DNA of 64,000 bases from Methylomonas lenta (GCF_001644015.1 NZ_LUUI01000022.1:23582-87581); one strand, 5' to 3'; shown: positions 18,202-27,895, counted from the stretch's first letter. The notes: generated by a model not told the origin, from the sequence alone. Program-made: numbers and translations.

Positions 18202-18609
18202 ATGAAAATCCTTGTAATTGATACCGGCGGACAGATTGCTGCTGCTTTAGGCACCATTGAGGCAAAATTGGTCTGTTTTTCGGATGAAATCCAGGCTTTA
18301 AATGCGGCGGAACAACAGCCGGAGCTCATTGTGCTTAACTATGCGATACGGGATGAACAAACACCGGATTATATTCGTTTGCTACTTGCCGCCTCGTTAA
18401 GAAGTAATTTGCTGGTTGTTGGGGATAAAGTGCATGAAGATGATGTGTTTCGTTGCCTATTATCCGGCGCTAAAGGCTTTCAGGATCTACAGCGATTAGC
18501 GCAGTACAGCGAAAAGCTGGTTCGTGTTGTTATGCAAGGTGAAGCTTGGGTGACTAGGAAGATGGTCACCCGGTTGCTGGATGCAATCCAGCAACTAAAG
18601 CCGGTTTAA
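18202..18609 (+). CDS. Degenerate response-regulator receiver protein without output domain
   Basis: 135 aa. The fold follows a NarL-type receiver (MKILVIDTGG, then ELIVLNYAIRDEQ and LLSGAKGFQD) and continues into the linker WVTRKMVTRLLDAI that precedes the HTH in NarL/LuxR regulators, but the protein stops there. The phospho-acceptor Asp is replaced by Asn46. It therefore cannot be phosphorylated in the usual way and has no DNA-binding domain. It could be a decay product or a stand-alone regulator acting by protein contact. Its 3' end overlaps the convergent TonB-receptor gene by 4 nt. Confidence 0.7.
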   Translation: MKILVIDTGGQIAAALGTIEAKLVCFSDEIQALNAAEQQPELIVLNYAIRDEQTPDYIRLLLAASLRSNLLVVGDKVHEDDVFRCLLSGAKGFQDLQRLAQYSEKLVRVVMQGEAWVTRKMVTRLLDAIQQLKPV

Positions 18610-20759
18610 AAATGCACAGAAGCTTCGAAGTAGAAACTTTGTCCAGGTATCGGTAAATTATTCGGATAACTGCTTACTGCCGGTTCTGTGCCAGCTGAAT
18701 CAAACAGATTATGTGCCGACGCGGTTAAATCCAGGTAGCCCATCAAACGCTTGGCATTTAAGGTTAAGTCTACGGTTTCGTAATCCTGCAATACACGGGT
18801 ATCGCCCGGGCTGCTGATACGATGGCCTATCCAGTTGATTTGAGTCTGAATCTGCCATTTAGGCATAAAACTCCAGGCTAATGCGCTATATACATGATGT
18901 TCGGGCACAAGGCTGACGCGGGTTGATGTGTTCTGATTACGAGCATATTGCCAGGCATAGTTGCCGCGCAAATTCCAATCTTGATGAAACTTCCAATCCC
19001 ATTCAAATTCGCTGCCATAGCCATCCTGGCCACTGGTATTGGTTTCGGTTAGCGTGTCGTTTTGACTAACAAATTCGCCACCTATCAAATCATCGATTTT
19101 GTAATAAAACAGATTCAGTGTGGTTCTAAGGCTTTTAACGGGTCGGTAATCGAAAGCAAGCTCGGTTGTTTGTATGGTCTCAGGCTTCAGTGAAGGGTTG
19201 CCTATGAATAATGGGCTGTTTTGTTGATATTGTTCCAAAAAGCTGGGTGCTCTGTAGGCTTGTCCGTAGAGAATTTTGCTGGTTAACTCAGGATTGATGT
19301 CCCAGATTAGCGCTGCACGTGGGTTCCAAGTGCCGCCAAAGTCCGAATAATGATCGTAACGTAAGCCTGTGGTTAGCTGCCAGTCTTGGGCGAAGTCCCA
19401 TTCATCCTGTAGCGCCATGGACCAAATATCGCGATGATGGTTAGCAATAAAAGTCTCTGGCGTGCCTGTCAAGTCTTGCAAACCGCCAGCCTGATTGATA
19501 TTAGGCGGTGGGAGTATGTCGCTGCCATTGATAACACCCGCGCCGAAATTTCTTGCTTCCTGGGTGTTTAGTTCTTCATAGCGAAAACCCGTGACCGTGC
19601 GCAGTAAGTGATTAGAAAAACCTTTGTAAATGCTGGTAAATTCAAAGCTAGGCACGATATTTTTGATGCCTGTATTTAACCGCATGCCCTCAGGAAACAA
19701 CATCAAACCTGTGGGACTTTGAATATTGACATTCCCATCCGCACCAATAGGTAATATCGCCCCGGGTGGGAAGTTGTAGATATCGGCTGTAATATCGGTG
19801 TACAAAAAGCTGGCATGGGCCTGAAGTTCCCAATTATCAAGCAGGTCTTCAGTAGAATAACGCGCGTCAGCCAGATAGTTGCTGCCATTAAGAGTTGCAT
19901 TGTCGTCCAGCGCGCCGGTGGTGCCTGCCCGATAGCCCATATCGGTCTCATTGAAAGCCCAGAAACCTAAATCCCAATGCTTACGCTGTAAATTTAGATG
20001 ACCATTCCAGCGCTGGTTTTGTGCTTGTATGGGGCCGGGGGCGAGCGAGGCCTGGGTTCCTAATGCAGTATCAAACTGAGTTTGAGCGTCAGCACTGATG
20101 GTGCGATCAGGATCTATCCCGTTGTGGCTATACTGCAAACTGGTTGCTACATCCCAGCCTTGCCATTGCCCGCCATATTGCCCCCAGGCGCTTTCTGTGT
20201 CGGCATTACCACCACGAGCGCCTAGGGTTGTGCCATCCAGATCAGTCGCTTTTTTGGTGACGATGTTAATAACGCCAGCAAAGGCATCGGCGCCATATAA
20301 AGCAGAACCAGGGCCTCTGATGACTTCAACACGTTGAATGTCTTCGACGGGAATGATCATGCCCGCCATGTGCGTACCTTGATAAGGCACCGAAAAGCGA
20401 GTGCCATTCATCAGCAATAACACTTCTGAATTAGTATCGTTACGTATGCCTCGCATAGTGTAGCTGTAATCGTTGGTTACTGGTTGAATGGTGACGTGAA
20501 TGCCGGGGACGGTTTCCAGTATCTCGTGAAGATCGGTGGCACCCATGGTGGTAATTTGCTCGGCCGTAATGACACTGGTGACGGCCGCCGAGTGTGCCAG
20601 CGATTTCGCGGTGCCTGATGCAATAGTGACTGAAATATCCGCCAGCTCGGCCGGGGATAGCTCCATTAAATCGTCCATCTCATGCTGAGCATGCGCAATC
20701 TGGCTTATGCAACTGAGCAACAGGTAATGCATTAACTTAAAATTCAGACGGTGATGCAT
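18606..20759 (-). CDS. TonB-dependent outer membrane receptor
   Basis: 717 aa from ATG 20759; an in-frame TTG at 20771 overlaps the previous gene and is less likely. A signal peptide ends near AHAQ. Plug domain: VITAEQITTMGATDLHEIL, MRGIRNDTNSEVLLLMNG, VEVIRGPGSALYGADAFAGV, then NIVTKK. A 22-strand barrel follows and ends with Phe (FEASVHF). Ligand unknown; the plug resembles vitamin B12/siderophore-type receptors. It is the third gene of a yfiR / GGDEF-EAL / receptor operon, 8 nt after the signalling gene, which suggests a sensory or c-di-GMP-linked role rather than plain nutrient uptake (inference). Confidence 0.9.
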   Translation of the reverse strand: MHHRLNFKLMHYLLLSCISQIAHAQHEMDDLMELSPAELADISVTIASGTAKSLAHSAAVTSVITAEQITTMGATDLHEILETVPGIHVTIQPVTNDYSYTMRGIRNDTNSEVLLLMNGTRFSVPYQGTHMAGMIIPVEDIQRVEVIRGPGSALYGADAFAGVINIVTKKATDLDGTTLGARGGNADTESAWGQYGGQWQGWDVATSLQYSHNGIDPDRTISADAQTQFDTALGTQASLAPGPIQAQNQRWNGHLNLQRKHWDLGFWAFNETDMGYRAGTTGALDDNATLNGSNYLADARYSTEDLLDNWELQAHASFLYTDITADIYNFPPGAILPIGADGNVNIQSPTGLMLFPEGMRLNTGIKNIVPSFEFTSIYKGFSNHLLRTVTGFRYEELNTQEARNFGAGVINGSDILPPPNINQAGGLQDLTGTPETFIANHHRDIWSMALQDEWDFAQDWQLTTGLRYDHYSDFGGTWNPRAALIWDINPELTSKILYGQAYRAPSFLEQYQQNSPLFIGNPSLKPETIQTTELAFDYRPVKSLRTTLNLFYYKIDDLIGGEFVSQNDTLTETNTSGQDGYGSEFEWDWKFHQDWNLRGNYAWQYARNQNTSTRVSLVPEHHVYSALAWSFMPKWQIQTQINWIGHRISSPGDTRVLQDYETVDLTLNAKRLMGYLDLTASAHNLFDSAGTEPAVSSYPNNLPIPGQSFYFEASVHF

Positions 20760-20767
20760 GATGTATC

Positions 20768-23128
20768 TCAAAGTTCTCGCAAGGGTACTGGCTTGGCAAT
20801 GCCGTAGCCCTGGGCGTAATTGACGCCCAGTGTTTTCAATAATTCGAAGATGTTTCGGTTTTCAACAAATTCAGCAATGGTTTTTTTGTTCATGACATGA
20901 CCGACTTCATTAATGGCTTTAACCATAGTCCAATCGATTTTATCTTCCAGAATATCTTTCACGAACAAGCCGTCGATTTTTAAAAAGTCCACCGGTAAGT
21001 TTTTTAAATAGGCAAATGAAGACAGGCCGCTGCCAAAATCGTCCAAAGAGAACATGCAGCCCTTTTTACGTAAAGAGTCTATGAATTGTTTGGCATACGA
21101 CAAATTACTGATAGCAGCCGTTTCTGTGATTTCAAAACAGATTTTATAAGTCGGAATCTGCCATTTGCGGAATTCTTCACCGATAAAATCCAGCATGGTT
21201 TCATCCGATAAAGATAGACCGGACAAATTAACGGAGCAAAGTTCCAAACGCTCGATAAAGCCTGGTGTGGTGCTCAAATATTCAAATAAGTGACTGATTA
21301 CCCAGCGATCCAAGGCAGGTGCAATATTGTACCGTTCAGCAGCAGGCAAAAAAGCGCCGGGCGGAATGATGTTGCCCTGATCGTCGCGATAGCGTATGAG
21401 GGTTTCAAAATGCAGACCTTCTTCATGATGGCTGATAGGTACGATCAGCTGGCCGTACAATTGAAAACGATTTTCCTCTATACCGATGCGGATTTTTTCC
21501 ACCCATTGCATTTCACCCTGGCGTTCGGCTAAGGCTTCGTCGCTGGAGCTGAAAACATGAATTCGATTGCGGCCCTTTTCCTTGGCGGCATAACAGGCGG
21601 CGTCAGCCTCCTTCAAAATATTCACGGCATTGCCGCTAGCGCGATTTATCGGTGCTATGCCAATACTGACGCTGACGCTGAAACTACGATTATCCCAGGC
21701 AAACTGAAAGTCACAAATTGCATTGCGCAGTTTGTCGCAGGTATTGGTAGCTTGTTCGACGCTGCAATGCGACATTAAAATGCCAAATTCATCACCTCCC
21801 AGGCGGGCCAGTAAATCTGTTTTACGCACCTGTTGTTTCAATAATTCCCCTAGCTGACGCAACAATTCGTCGCCTGCTAAATGGCCGCAGGTATCATTTA
21901 CCACTTTAAATTGATCCAGATCCAGATAACACATGACATGAGTGCTATTATCCGTTTGTGCTTGATCAACCAAGTTTTGAATGTAGGCGTCAAACTGACT
22001 GCGGTTGGTGAGTCCTGTTAATTCATCATGACTGGCTTGATAAGCGATTTTATCGGTCAAGCGGCGGGTTTCGGTAATATCTTCGCAAACCAATAATAGC
22101 TGTTGTTTGTTTTTGGCCGTCTCCACCACTCTGGCGGTTTCCCTCACCCAGATGATATTGCCGTTTTGGCAAATCAGTCGCTTTTCCTGTTTATGTACGC
22201 GATGTGGATAATCCCTGCACAACTTAAAAAACACTCGGCTATCGACTAAATCTTCAGGATGGGTGAAATTTAAAATAGAAACCCCAAGCAACTGATCCAC
22301 CCCAAGGCCGATCTGTTTGGCGCCGAACTGATTAACTGACTGGATTACACCCAATAAGCTCAAATCAAACACCATGGTTGGGTTGTTATCGTAAAGGGCT
22401 TGATAATTATTCTTCAAGGCCAGTAGGGTCGTGTTTTTGTTTTCAACCGTTTCCAGCATGCTGTTAAATGAATCCACCAGAATGCCAATTTCATCATGAC
22501 TGTATTTTTTGGCTCGTAGGGAATAATCGTGATTCAGACTGATTTTTTCTGCAGTTTTCGCTAGCAGGGCTATAGGTTTGGCTACTCGACGGTATAACGG
22601 TACGGTCAATAGAAAAGACACTAGCAAGGCAATGAATAGCACAAATAAAACCAGGCCGATAAATTGTAATTGCCTCATTAGAGCAATGCTCAAATCAGCC
22701 ACAATGAGTACGCTGCCAACCTGATCCTGCTCCATTAACATGGGTTGGTAGGCATACAGTGTCAGTTTGTCTGCGTGGGAATTAAGATTGTTTGAATCAT
22801 GGGGACAGCTCAGATTTTTATCATCTAGCTCTGCAAACAGTTGTCCCCGTTTGCCATAAACACAGCCCATCTTAAAATCCGGTAGCTTGGTTAGCGAATT
22901 CAGGTTTTCTTTTGCCAAATTGGGGTCGTCGAACATCACCGCTGCAATACTGCGGGTGGCAATTAAATTGGCCGCTGATGAGTAGTCATCCTGGGCTTTG
23001 CGTTTAACCTCGGCAACGTTAACGGCCAATAGAATCAAGAAGGCAACCAGCAGGGCAAAAAAAGCTGAAACTAGCGTAATGTAAAATAATTTTGATTTGA
23101 TGGATGTGCGCTTAAATAAATTGCTCAT
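20768..23128 (-). CDS. YfiN-like membrane c-di-GMP enzyme: CHASE8-HAMP-PAS-GGDEF-EAL
   Basis: 786 aa from ATG 23128, with GGGGAAG upstream and 1 nt after the yfiR stop; a TTG five codons earlier is less likely. Counting from that TTG: TM helices at ~19-42 and ~160-182, a periplasmic domain between them resembling CHASE8, HAMP (~183-235), PAS (~245-360), GGDEF at 449-453 with an RxxD inhibitory site (RKTD, 440-443), then an EAL domain. The EAL motif reads ETL, but the other catalytic stretches (CSVNLSG, FEITETA, LDDFGSG, FLKIDG, YAQGYGIAKP) are present. It could make c-di-GMP, degrade it, or both. The partner YfiR is expected to bind the periplasmic domain. Confidence 0.92.
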   Translation of the reverse strand: MSNLFKRTSIKSKLFYITLVSAFFALLVAFLILLAVNVAEVKRKAQDDYSSAANLIATRSIAAVMFDDPNLAKENLNSLTKLPDFKMGCVYGKRGQLFAELDDKNLSCPHDSNNLNSHADKLTLYAYQPMLMEQDQVGSVLIVADLSIALMRQLQFIGLVLFVLFIALLVSFLLTVPLYRRVAKPIALLAKTAEKISLNHDYSLRAKKYSHDEIGILVDSFNSMLETVENKNTTLLALKNNYQALYDNNPTMVFDLSLLGVIQSVNQFGAKQIGLGVDQLLGVSILNFTHPEDLVDSRVFFKLCRDYPHRVHKQEKRLICQNGNIIWVRETARVVETAKNKQQLLLVCEDITETRRLTDKIAYQASHDELTGLTNRSQFDAYIQNLVDQAQTDNSTHVMCYLDLDQFKVVNDTCGHLAGDELLRQLGELLKQQVRKTDLLARLGGDEFGILMSHCSVEQATNTCDKLRNAICDFQFAWDNRSFSVSVSIGIAPINRASGNAVNILKEADAACYAAKEKGRNRIHVFSSSDEALAERQGEMQWVEKIRIGIEENRFQLYGQLIVPISHHEEGLHFETLIRYRDDQGNIIPPGAFLPAAERYNIAPALDRWVISHLFEYLSTTPGFIERLELCSVNLSGLSLSDETMLDFIGEEFRKWQIPTYKICFEITETAAISNLSYAKQFIDSLRKKGCMFSLDDFGSGLSSFAYLKNLPVDFLKIDGLFVKDILEDKIDWTMVKAINEVGHVMNKKTIAEFVENRNIFELLKTLGVNYAQGYGIAKPVPLREL

Positions 23129-23129
23129 A

Positions 23130-23693
23130 TCAATCTTCCCCAACCAGCGTGGAAACTTCGATCAACTTGGCGCTAATCCCAAGGCCGCCTTGTTTTAATG
23201 CCTTGAGATTAATGTGTAATTTGACTTTTTCTTCTTCCAGTACAAAACCGATCATGCCGCCGGATTCGGCAAAAAAAGGCTGGCCACTGACGGTTAGGCT
23301 GTTATGTAAATTGCCTACCAGTAGGGCATTAGGTAAAACAATATTGGGTAGCCTATCGGTGTTGTCGAAATAGACTATCTGACAGTTTTTGACTTCGGCT
23401 AGGCTGCTATAACGAAGGATACGAATGGGTTTGCCCAATGCACTTTTTGATTCCAGACCGTTTAGCAGATCATTAAAAGGATCATCACCCACTACGCAGA
23501 TATTGAATGTGGCAGCCGTGGTTTCAGGCCAGCTAATAAATTTGGTGAAATTGTATAGATAAGCTGCTTTAATTTTGTATTCAAGGCTTTCTTCTGCGCA
23601 CACTGAGCTAGTCGTTAGACTAATTAGCAAAAAAAAATGGGCGACGGTGGCTAAAAGTTTAGCGAAAAAACCGTCTTGCGAGCTTAATAGCAA
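23130..23693 (-). CDS. YfiR family periplasmic protein (DUF4154)
   Basis: 187 aa with a signal peptide (hydrophobic stretch to SSVCAEE). The mature part begins LEYKIKAAYLYNFTKFISWP, the DUF4154/YfiR hallmark, and contains FNICVVGDDPF, GKPIRIL, ESGGMIGFVLEE and LKLHINLKAL-type segments. In Pseudomonas YfiR holds the diguanylate cyclase YfiN off in the periplasm. The start is TTG 23693, supported by AGGGA 6 nt upstream and by the lack of any ATG before the signal peptide. Followed after 1 nt by the GGDEF-EAL gene. Confidence 0.88.
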   Translation of the reverse strand: MLLSSQDGFFAKLLATVAHFFLLISLTTSSVCAEESLEYKIKAAYLYNFTKFISWPETTAATFNICVVGDDPFNDLLNGLESKSALGKPIRILRYSSLAEVKNCQIVYFDNTDRLPNIVLPNALLVGNLHNSLTVSGQPFFAESGGMIGFVLEEEKVKLHINLKALKQGGLGISAKLIEVSTLVGED

Positions 23694-23753
23694 TACTATT
23701 CCCTATATAAAATGAAGATGCCGAGTAAGGATAGTAGAAGATTTTTATTAAAT

Positions 23754-25058
23754 CTATGGGCTGGAAAAAAACTGAGTCAAGACTGTGATCATATAGGCAT
23801 GATCCAGTGTACCTGCACTTTCACGAACGCTATGCATAGCCCACATGGGATTGCCAACATCGACAGTCGGGATACCCAGTTTTGCTGAAGCAATAGGTCC
23901 AATTGTACTGCCACAAGGCAAGTCGCCGCGATGGGCGTATTTTTGAAAAGGCACCTCAGCTTGCTGGCACAATTGCACAAAGCGGGCTTCTGATAAACAG
24001 CTTGAGGCATAGCGATGATTGGCATTGATTTTAATAACCGGTCCTTGGTTAACGATAATTTTGTGTTCAGGTTCGTAAGCGTTGGGGAAATTGGGCTGAT
24101 AGGCATGTGCCATGTCGGCACTGATCATCATGCTATTGGCTAGGGCTCGTTGATAACCTTGGGTATCCACAGACAAGCTAAAGCCAATTCGCGCCAAAAT
24201 GTCCGGCAAAAAGCTACCTGCGGCACCTTTGCAGCTTTCGCTACCGATTTCTTCATGGTCGAAAAATGCACAAACCAAGGTATTGCCGCTATCGAGTGCT
24301 GCTGCAGTTAAAAGCGCTTTAATGCCAGCATGACAGGACGCCAGATTATCCAATTGACTATCCGCATAAAACGCCTGGTTCTCACCCCAAAATACGCCTT
24401 TCTGGGTGTCGTAAACATTAAACTCCCAACCTAAAATTTGTTCAGCGGCTAAACCGGATGCTTGTTGAATTAAGTTTGAAAATTGATCGGCGGCAAGTTG
24501 TTGTTCAACCGTAGTGGCAAACAGCAATGGTAATTCGGTTTGTTTATTCAGCTTCAGGCCGTCTTCGTTCACCGTTCGATTCATATGAATAGCCAAGTTT
24601 GGCAATCTAAGCAGAGGTTGTTCAAATCTAAGCAAGCGGCTGGCAATTTCGCCATTTTCAGTTTGATAGGCAATGCGTCCGGCCAAGCTTAAATCACGAT
24701 CGCTGAAGGTGGCTAATATCGGCCCGCCATAGACTTCCACCGCCAGACGTAGCAGTTTATCGCTGTTTATAACGGGGTTGGGTTTTAGTCGTAAGCCCGG
24801 CGAATCGGTATGCGCGCCGAGGATTTTAAAGCCGTTTTCGGTCAAATCTTTCTGTCCGGCTACAAATATGATGATGGAGGAATCATCGCGCACTACGTAG
24901 TAGCGACCTCCGCTGTTTAACGACCAAGCCTGATTTTCCTGCAGTCGTTGAAAAGAAAATGTCGCTAAGTATTGTTCAAGGCTGCTGATGACATGCCAGG
25001 GACTAGGGCTGGCATCGATAAAGTCCAGTAAATCTTGAGTGTTTTGCTGTGGGTTCAT
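23754..25058 (-). CDS. apeB: M18 family aminopeptidase
   Basis: 434 aa. M18 (aspartyl aminopeptidase) dinuclear zinc enzyme with metal-ligand blocks [23 protein letters not shown] and [18 protein letters not shown], then [14 protein letters not shown]. Cytosolic, removes N-terminal residues, often acidic ones. Start overlaps the stop of msrB by 4 nt (ATGA), so the two are translated together. Confidence 0.93.
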   Translation of the reverse strand: MNPQQNTQDLLDFIDASPSPWHVISSLEQYLATFSFQRLQENQAWSLNSGGRYYVVRDDSSIIIFVAGQKDLTENGFKILGAHTDSPGLRLKPNPVINSDKLLRLAVEVYGGPILATFSDRDLSLAGRIAYQTENGEIASRLLRFEQPLLRLPNLAIHMNRTVNEDGLKLNKQTELPLLFATTVEQQLAADQFSNLIQQASGLAAEQILGWEFNVYDTQKGVFWGENQAFYADSQLDNLASCHAGIKALLTAAALDSGNTLVCAFFDHEEIGSESCKGAAGSFLPDILARIGFSLSVDTQGYQRALANSMMISADMAHAYQPNFPNAYEPEHKIIVNQGPVIKINANHRYASSCLSEARFVQLCQQAEVPFQKYAHRGDLPCGSTIGPIASAKLGIPTVDVGNPMWAMHSVRESAGTLDHAYMITVLTQFFSSP

Positions 25059-25450
25059 GTCTGGTCTTTAAGTTCTAATGCTACGGAATTGATGCAATAA
25101 CGCAGGCCGGTAGGTGGTGGGCCATCTGGAAATACGTGGCCTAAATGTGCGCCGCAATCGCTGCAGGTTACTTCTGTTCGATGCATGCCATGGCTGCTGT
25201 CCTCATGTTCATTTAGACAAGTTTCAGTTAAAGGTGCCCAAAAACTGGGCCAGCCACAGCCGGAGTGGAATTTTTGCTCAGACGTGAATAACGCTTGTCC
25301 ACAGCAGATGCAATGATAAATGCCGGCTGTGGTGCAATCGGTATATTTGCCGGTGAAGGGCGGTTCCGTACCTTTTTCGCGACAGACATGAAATTGTTCC
25401 GGCGTAAGGTTCTCTTTCCAGGTTTGGCTGCTGTCTTTTTGCTTATTCAT
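25055..25450 (-). CDS. msrB: Peptide-methionine (R)-S-oxide reductase MsrB
   Basis: 131 aa. Zinc-binding pairs C47-x2-C50 (HCICCG) and C96-x2-C99 (CSDCG), [28 protein letters not shown] with catalytic Cys119. Repairs methionine-R-sulfoxide in proteins. No signal peptide, so cytosolic. First gene of a two-gene operon with the M18 peptidase. Confidence 0.97.
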   Translation of the reverse strand: MNKQKDSSQTWKENLTPEQFHVCREKGTEPPFTGKYTDCTTAGIYHCICCGQALFTSEQKFHSGCGWPSFWAPLTETCLNEHEDSSHGMHRTEVTCSDCGAHLGHVFPDGPPPTGLRYCINSVALELKDQT

Positions 25451-25668
25451 GAATGCAATCCGGTTTCTAATCAGGACGAGCTTATTGTACGCGTTACAGT
25501 TTTTTCTGCATCAATGTCAGTTATGCGTGCATTTGAGAGTAACGTTTGTAAGTATTATTAAAATGCTAATGCGCCTAGCGCTCCGGTTCTTGAAGTTAAT
25601 AATGTTCCCTGGCTTCTGTCGATGGATATGTTAACTATAAAGAAACAATTAATGCTTAATAGTGGCTA

Positions 25669-25696
25669 TTGTAAAGCAAATTAAATCCTTTATAGT
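25669..25696 (+). promoter_or_regulatory. Sigma-70 promoter of the 53-aa gene
   Basis: TTGTAA (25669-25674), 16-nt spacer, TATAGT (25691-25696), followed about 43 nt later by an AGGAGG-led ATG. It fits a small monocistronic unit. Confidence 0.55.
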
Positions 25697-25738
25697 AAAG
25701 CCAACTTCATTTTTAATCGACTCCGCTAGGAGGTTATC

Positions 25739-25900
25739 ATGTCAAAACCCATCAATTTGTACAAAGACGTTGTTACCGGTTTGTTATTCACGCTCGGTAT
25801 TTTCGGATTCATGTCCGGTGAATTTATTTTATCCACACTGTTGTTTGGCTCAGCCTCGCTGACCAGTAATTTGGATTTCAAAGGTTCCGTCCGGGCTTAA
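25739..25900 (+). CDS. Small hydrophobic protein (53 aa), unknown
   Basis: ATG 25739 preceded by a full AGGAGG 5 nt upstream. It begins MSKPINLYKDVV, then one long hydrophobic stretch (TGLLFTLGIFGFMSG and FILSTLLFGSASL) and a short polar tail ending SVRA. Most likely one or two membrane passes. I do not recognise it. Its own promoter, optimal Shine-Dalgarno and a strong terminator directly behind it argue for a real, well expressed gene despite its size. Confidence 0.75.
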   Translation: MSKPINLYKDVVTGLLFTLGIFGFMSGEFILSTLLFGSASLTSNLDFKGSVRA

Positions 25901-25947
25901 TTTTTATGCGTAGTTTCCTCCCCGTAAATGGACGTACACACTCGACG

Positions 25948-25981
25948 GCCACCATCCATGCTCAGGATGGTGGCTTTTTTT
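25948..25981 (+). terminator. Terminator of the 53-aa gene
   Basis: GCCACCATCC (25948-25957) and GGATGGTGGC (25965-25974) form a 10-bp perfect GC-rich stem with a 7-nt loop, followed by T7. Confidence 0.93.
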
Positions 25982-26282
25982 GTGCTATCAAAGGATGACG
26001 TTCATTGGTTAGCTCTTAGCTGAAGCTAGCTTTGCCCCTTATATCTGCCGGCCGCATCTTAGCTGGGTTCCTGTATCTTTCAGTATCAACAGCAAGGCAC
26101 AATCAACTTATGCCCTAGCTCAATGGTCTGCTTTTCGAGCAAAACACTCAGCTGTTCTGGTATCGCCTGGTATTCTCGCCAGTGACTATTCCTTTGGGGT
26201 AATCTATTACTTTCATTTGAGTCGTTACTGCTAAATGACAAATAAAATCAATACAGCTTGCTTACTGAAATCCAGATTTTAT
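25982..26282. other. Non-coding gap
   Basis: About 300 nt between the terminator and the convergent alkB-like gene. I see no supported ORF, hairpin or repeat. Confidence 0.6.
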
Positions 26283-26849
26283 TCAGATAACCACCTGCCT
26301 AAAGGTTAAGTTAATCCTGCCAGCACAGACATCATGTGTCTTAGGAACCCGATGCAACCAAAGGTGTTGAAATGAAGGCCGCATAATCAATAATGAACCT
26401 TGACTCAATACAACGGAGCCCGTCTTCGAACTCAGTTTATGCTTGAATTCAAAGCGGCGCTCGGCGCCAAAACTCAGCGAAACGATGAGCGGTTGCTTGC
26501 CCAGTTCCGGTTCGTCGTCGGCATGCCAGCCGACATGATCTTCGCCATCGCGATAATAATTTACCAGCACCGCATTGAAAGAATTGGCCAGAAATAGCTC
26601 GACTTTGGTCCGAATAGCCAATAGCAACGGTGTCCACGCTCTGGTTTCAAGCAGATTATTGCTGTAGCTATAACGAATATTGGCGTCGGCATGCCAGGTT
26701 TGTAAGCGAGGTAACACAAACTGCCTGCCACTGTATCTGTATCGATTCTCCGGCCAGTCATGTTCTTGTTGAAAGTATCGAAGAATTTGATCGCTTTCGG
26801 CCGGTTGGTAAAAGCCCGCAATCTGTTCAATGTCAGGCTTAGTCGCCAT
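26283..26849 (-). CDS. AlkB-like 2OG-Fe(II) DNA dealkylase
   Basis: 188 aa, in the range of bacterial AlkB homologs nearer to human ALKBH2/3 than E. coli AlkB. Iron ligands H109-x-D111 (GWHADDEP) and H166 (LWLHRVPK), 2-oxoglutarate Arg residues in RINLTFR (178-184), and NYYRDGEDHVGWH. Oxidatively removes methyl groups from N1-meA/N3-meC. Its ATG overlaps the hemerythrin stop by one base (TAATG), placing it last in the operon hypothetical-gst-hemerythrin-alkB. Confidence 0.92.
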   Translation of the reverse strand: MATKPDIEQIAGFYQPAESDQILRYFQQEHDWPENRYRYSGRQFVLPRLQTWHADANIRYSYSNNLLETRAWTPLLLAIRTKVELFLANSFNAVLVNYYRDGEDHVGWHADDEPELGKQPLIVSLSFGAERRFEFKHKLSSKTGSVVLSQGSLLIMRPSFQHLWLHRVPKTHDVCAGRINLTFRQVVI

Positions 26850-27250
26850 TATTCAGGAGCTAAACCAGCACTTTTAATATGTGCCGCCAGCGCGCTATCC
26901 ATGGTCGATACATGTAGCACAAACCAAGCCGGCAGGCGCTGTTTGATAAAGCCGCGACCAAAAGCGATCATCCCCTTATCGACACTGGACTGGAATTGCT
27001 TAAACTCGCTCAAAACTCGCTGATGCTCACCGTTGTGTTCGCTGAAGGCAGGAAATGCCGATTGCTGCATTAACTGATTTTCCTGCTCGAAATGTTCTAC
27101 TGTATGTAGATACAAGGCTTGGAACAAAGCTGGAAAATCGGCATTGCTGGCACCGTCTAATTGATTCAGCAAATTGATGAATTCAGCATGATCCCGATCG
27201 ATCGGTTGATAGTCGATGCTGAGACGTCGTATTGTTTCTGTCAAACTCAT
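26849..27250 (-). CDS. Bacteriohemerythrin
   Basis: 133 aa, four-helix bundle. Di-iron ligands are visible as H21 (RDHAEF), H49/H53 and E57 (HTVEHFEQE), H72/H76 (EHNGEH), and the late helix LHVSTMDSALAAHI. Binds O2; in methanotrophs such proteins are thought to supply O2 to methane monooxygenase, but here the neighbours (GST, AlkB) suggest oxygen or iron buffering near repair enzymes (inference). Confidence 0.92.
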   Translation of the reverse strand: MSLTETIRRLSIDYQPIDRDHAEFINLLNQLDGASNADFPALFQALYLHTVEHFEQENQLMQQSAFPAFSEHNGEHQRVLSEFKQFQSSVDKGMIAFGRGFIKQRLPAWFVLHVSTMDSALAAHIKSAGLAPE

Positions 27251-27262
27251 GATAATGTCTCG

Positions 27263-27895
27263 CTAAACGTTCGCATTCACTCTGTAACCTTCTTCCATCA
27301 ATACTCGTCTGACTGCCGGTCGAATGAGCATCAACTGATAGTGTTGTCGGCATTTGACTGGCAATTCGATACCGGCTTTGTCCGCCCAAAACTCGACGTA
27401 AAACAACGCGGCATCGGCTATGCTAAAATTGTCGAAGGCATAGCCGGTTGTCGGCAGTTGCTGGTTAACAATAGTCAAACCATTTTGCACTATTTCTCGC
27501 CCTTGTTGTTGGGTGAAGTCATAATCCATCGTATTAGGGACAAACTTTTCCGGTACGAAGATACGCATAAAACCCTGTCCATGTAAGGTGCCCACCACAA
27601 AATCCATCAGTTCGATGGCCCGCGTATCGCCGTCAGCATCACCGGGCAGTAAGTCAGCTTTGGGATGACTGCGTGCCAACCAATAGGCTATCGCCTGAAA
27701 TTCGGTTAATGCTGTGTTGTCATCTCGGACCAGGGTTGGAATGCTGGCTTTAGGGTTGATAGCTAAAAACTCGGGTTTATGCTGGTCGCCTGCTAACAGA
27801 TCGATAACATAGGCTTCGAAAATTAGCTCCAATTCTTCCAGCAAAATATGAATGCCGATCGAACAAGCGCCCGGCGTGAAATAAAACTTCATCAT
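27263..27895 (-). CDS. Glutathione S-transferase
   Basis: 210 aa from ATG 27895, whose ATGA overlaps the stop of the upstream gene. N-terminal thioredoxin-like domain of the beta class (FYFTPGACSIGIHILLEEL, NPKASIPTLV, LTEFQAIAYWLA) with Cys in GACS, then an all-helical C-terminal domain. Conjugates or reduces electrophiles with glutathione. Twelve nt upstream of hemerythrin. Confidence 0.92.
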   Translation of the reverse strand: MMKFYFTPGACSIGIHILLEELELIFEAYVIDLLAGDQHKPEFLAINPKASIPTLVRDDNTALTEFQAIAYWLARSHPKADLLPGDADGDTRAIELMDFVVGTLHGQGFMRIFVPEKFVPNTMDYDFTQQQGREIVQNGLTIVNQQLPTTGYAFDNFSIADAALFYVEFWADKAGIELPVKCRQHYQLMLIRPAVRRVLMEEGYRVNANV

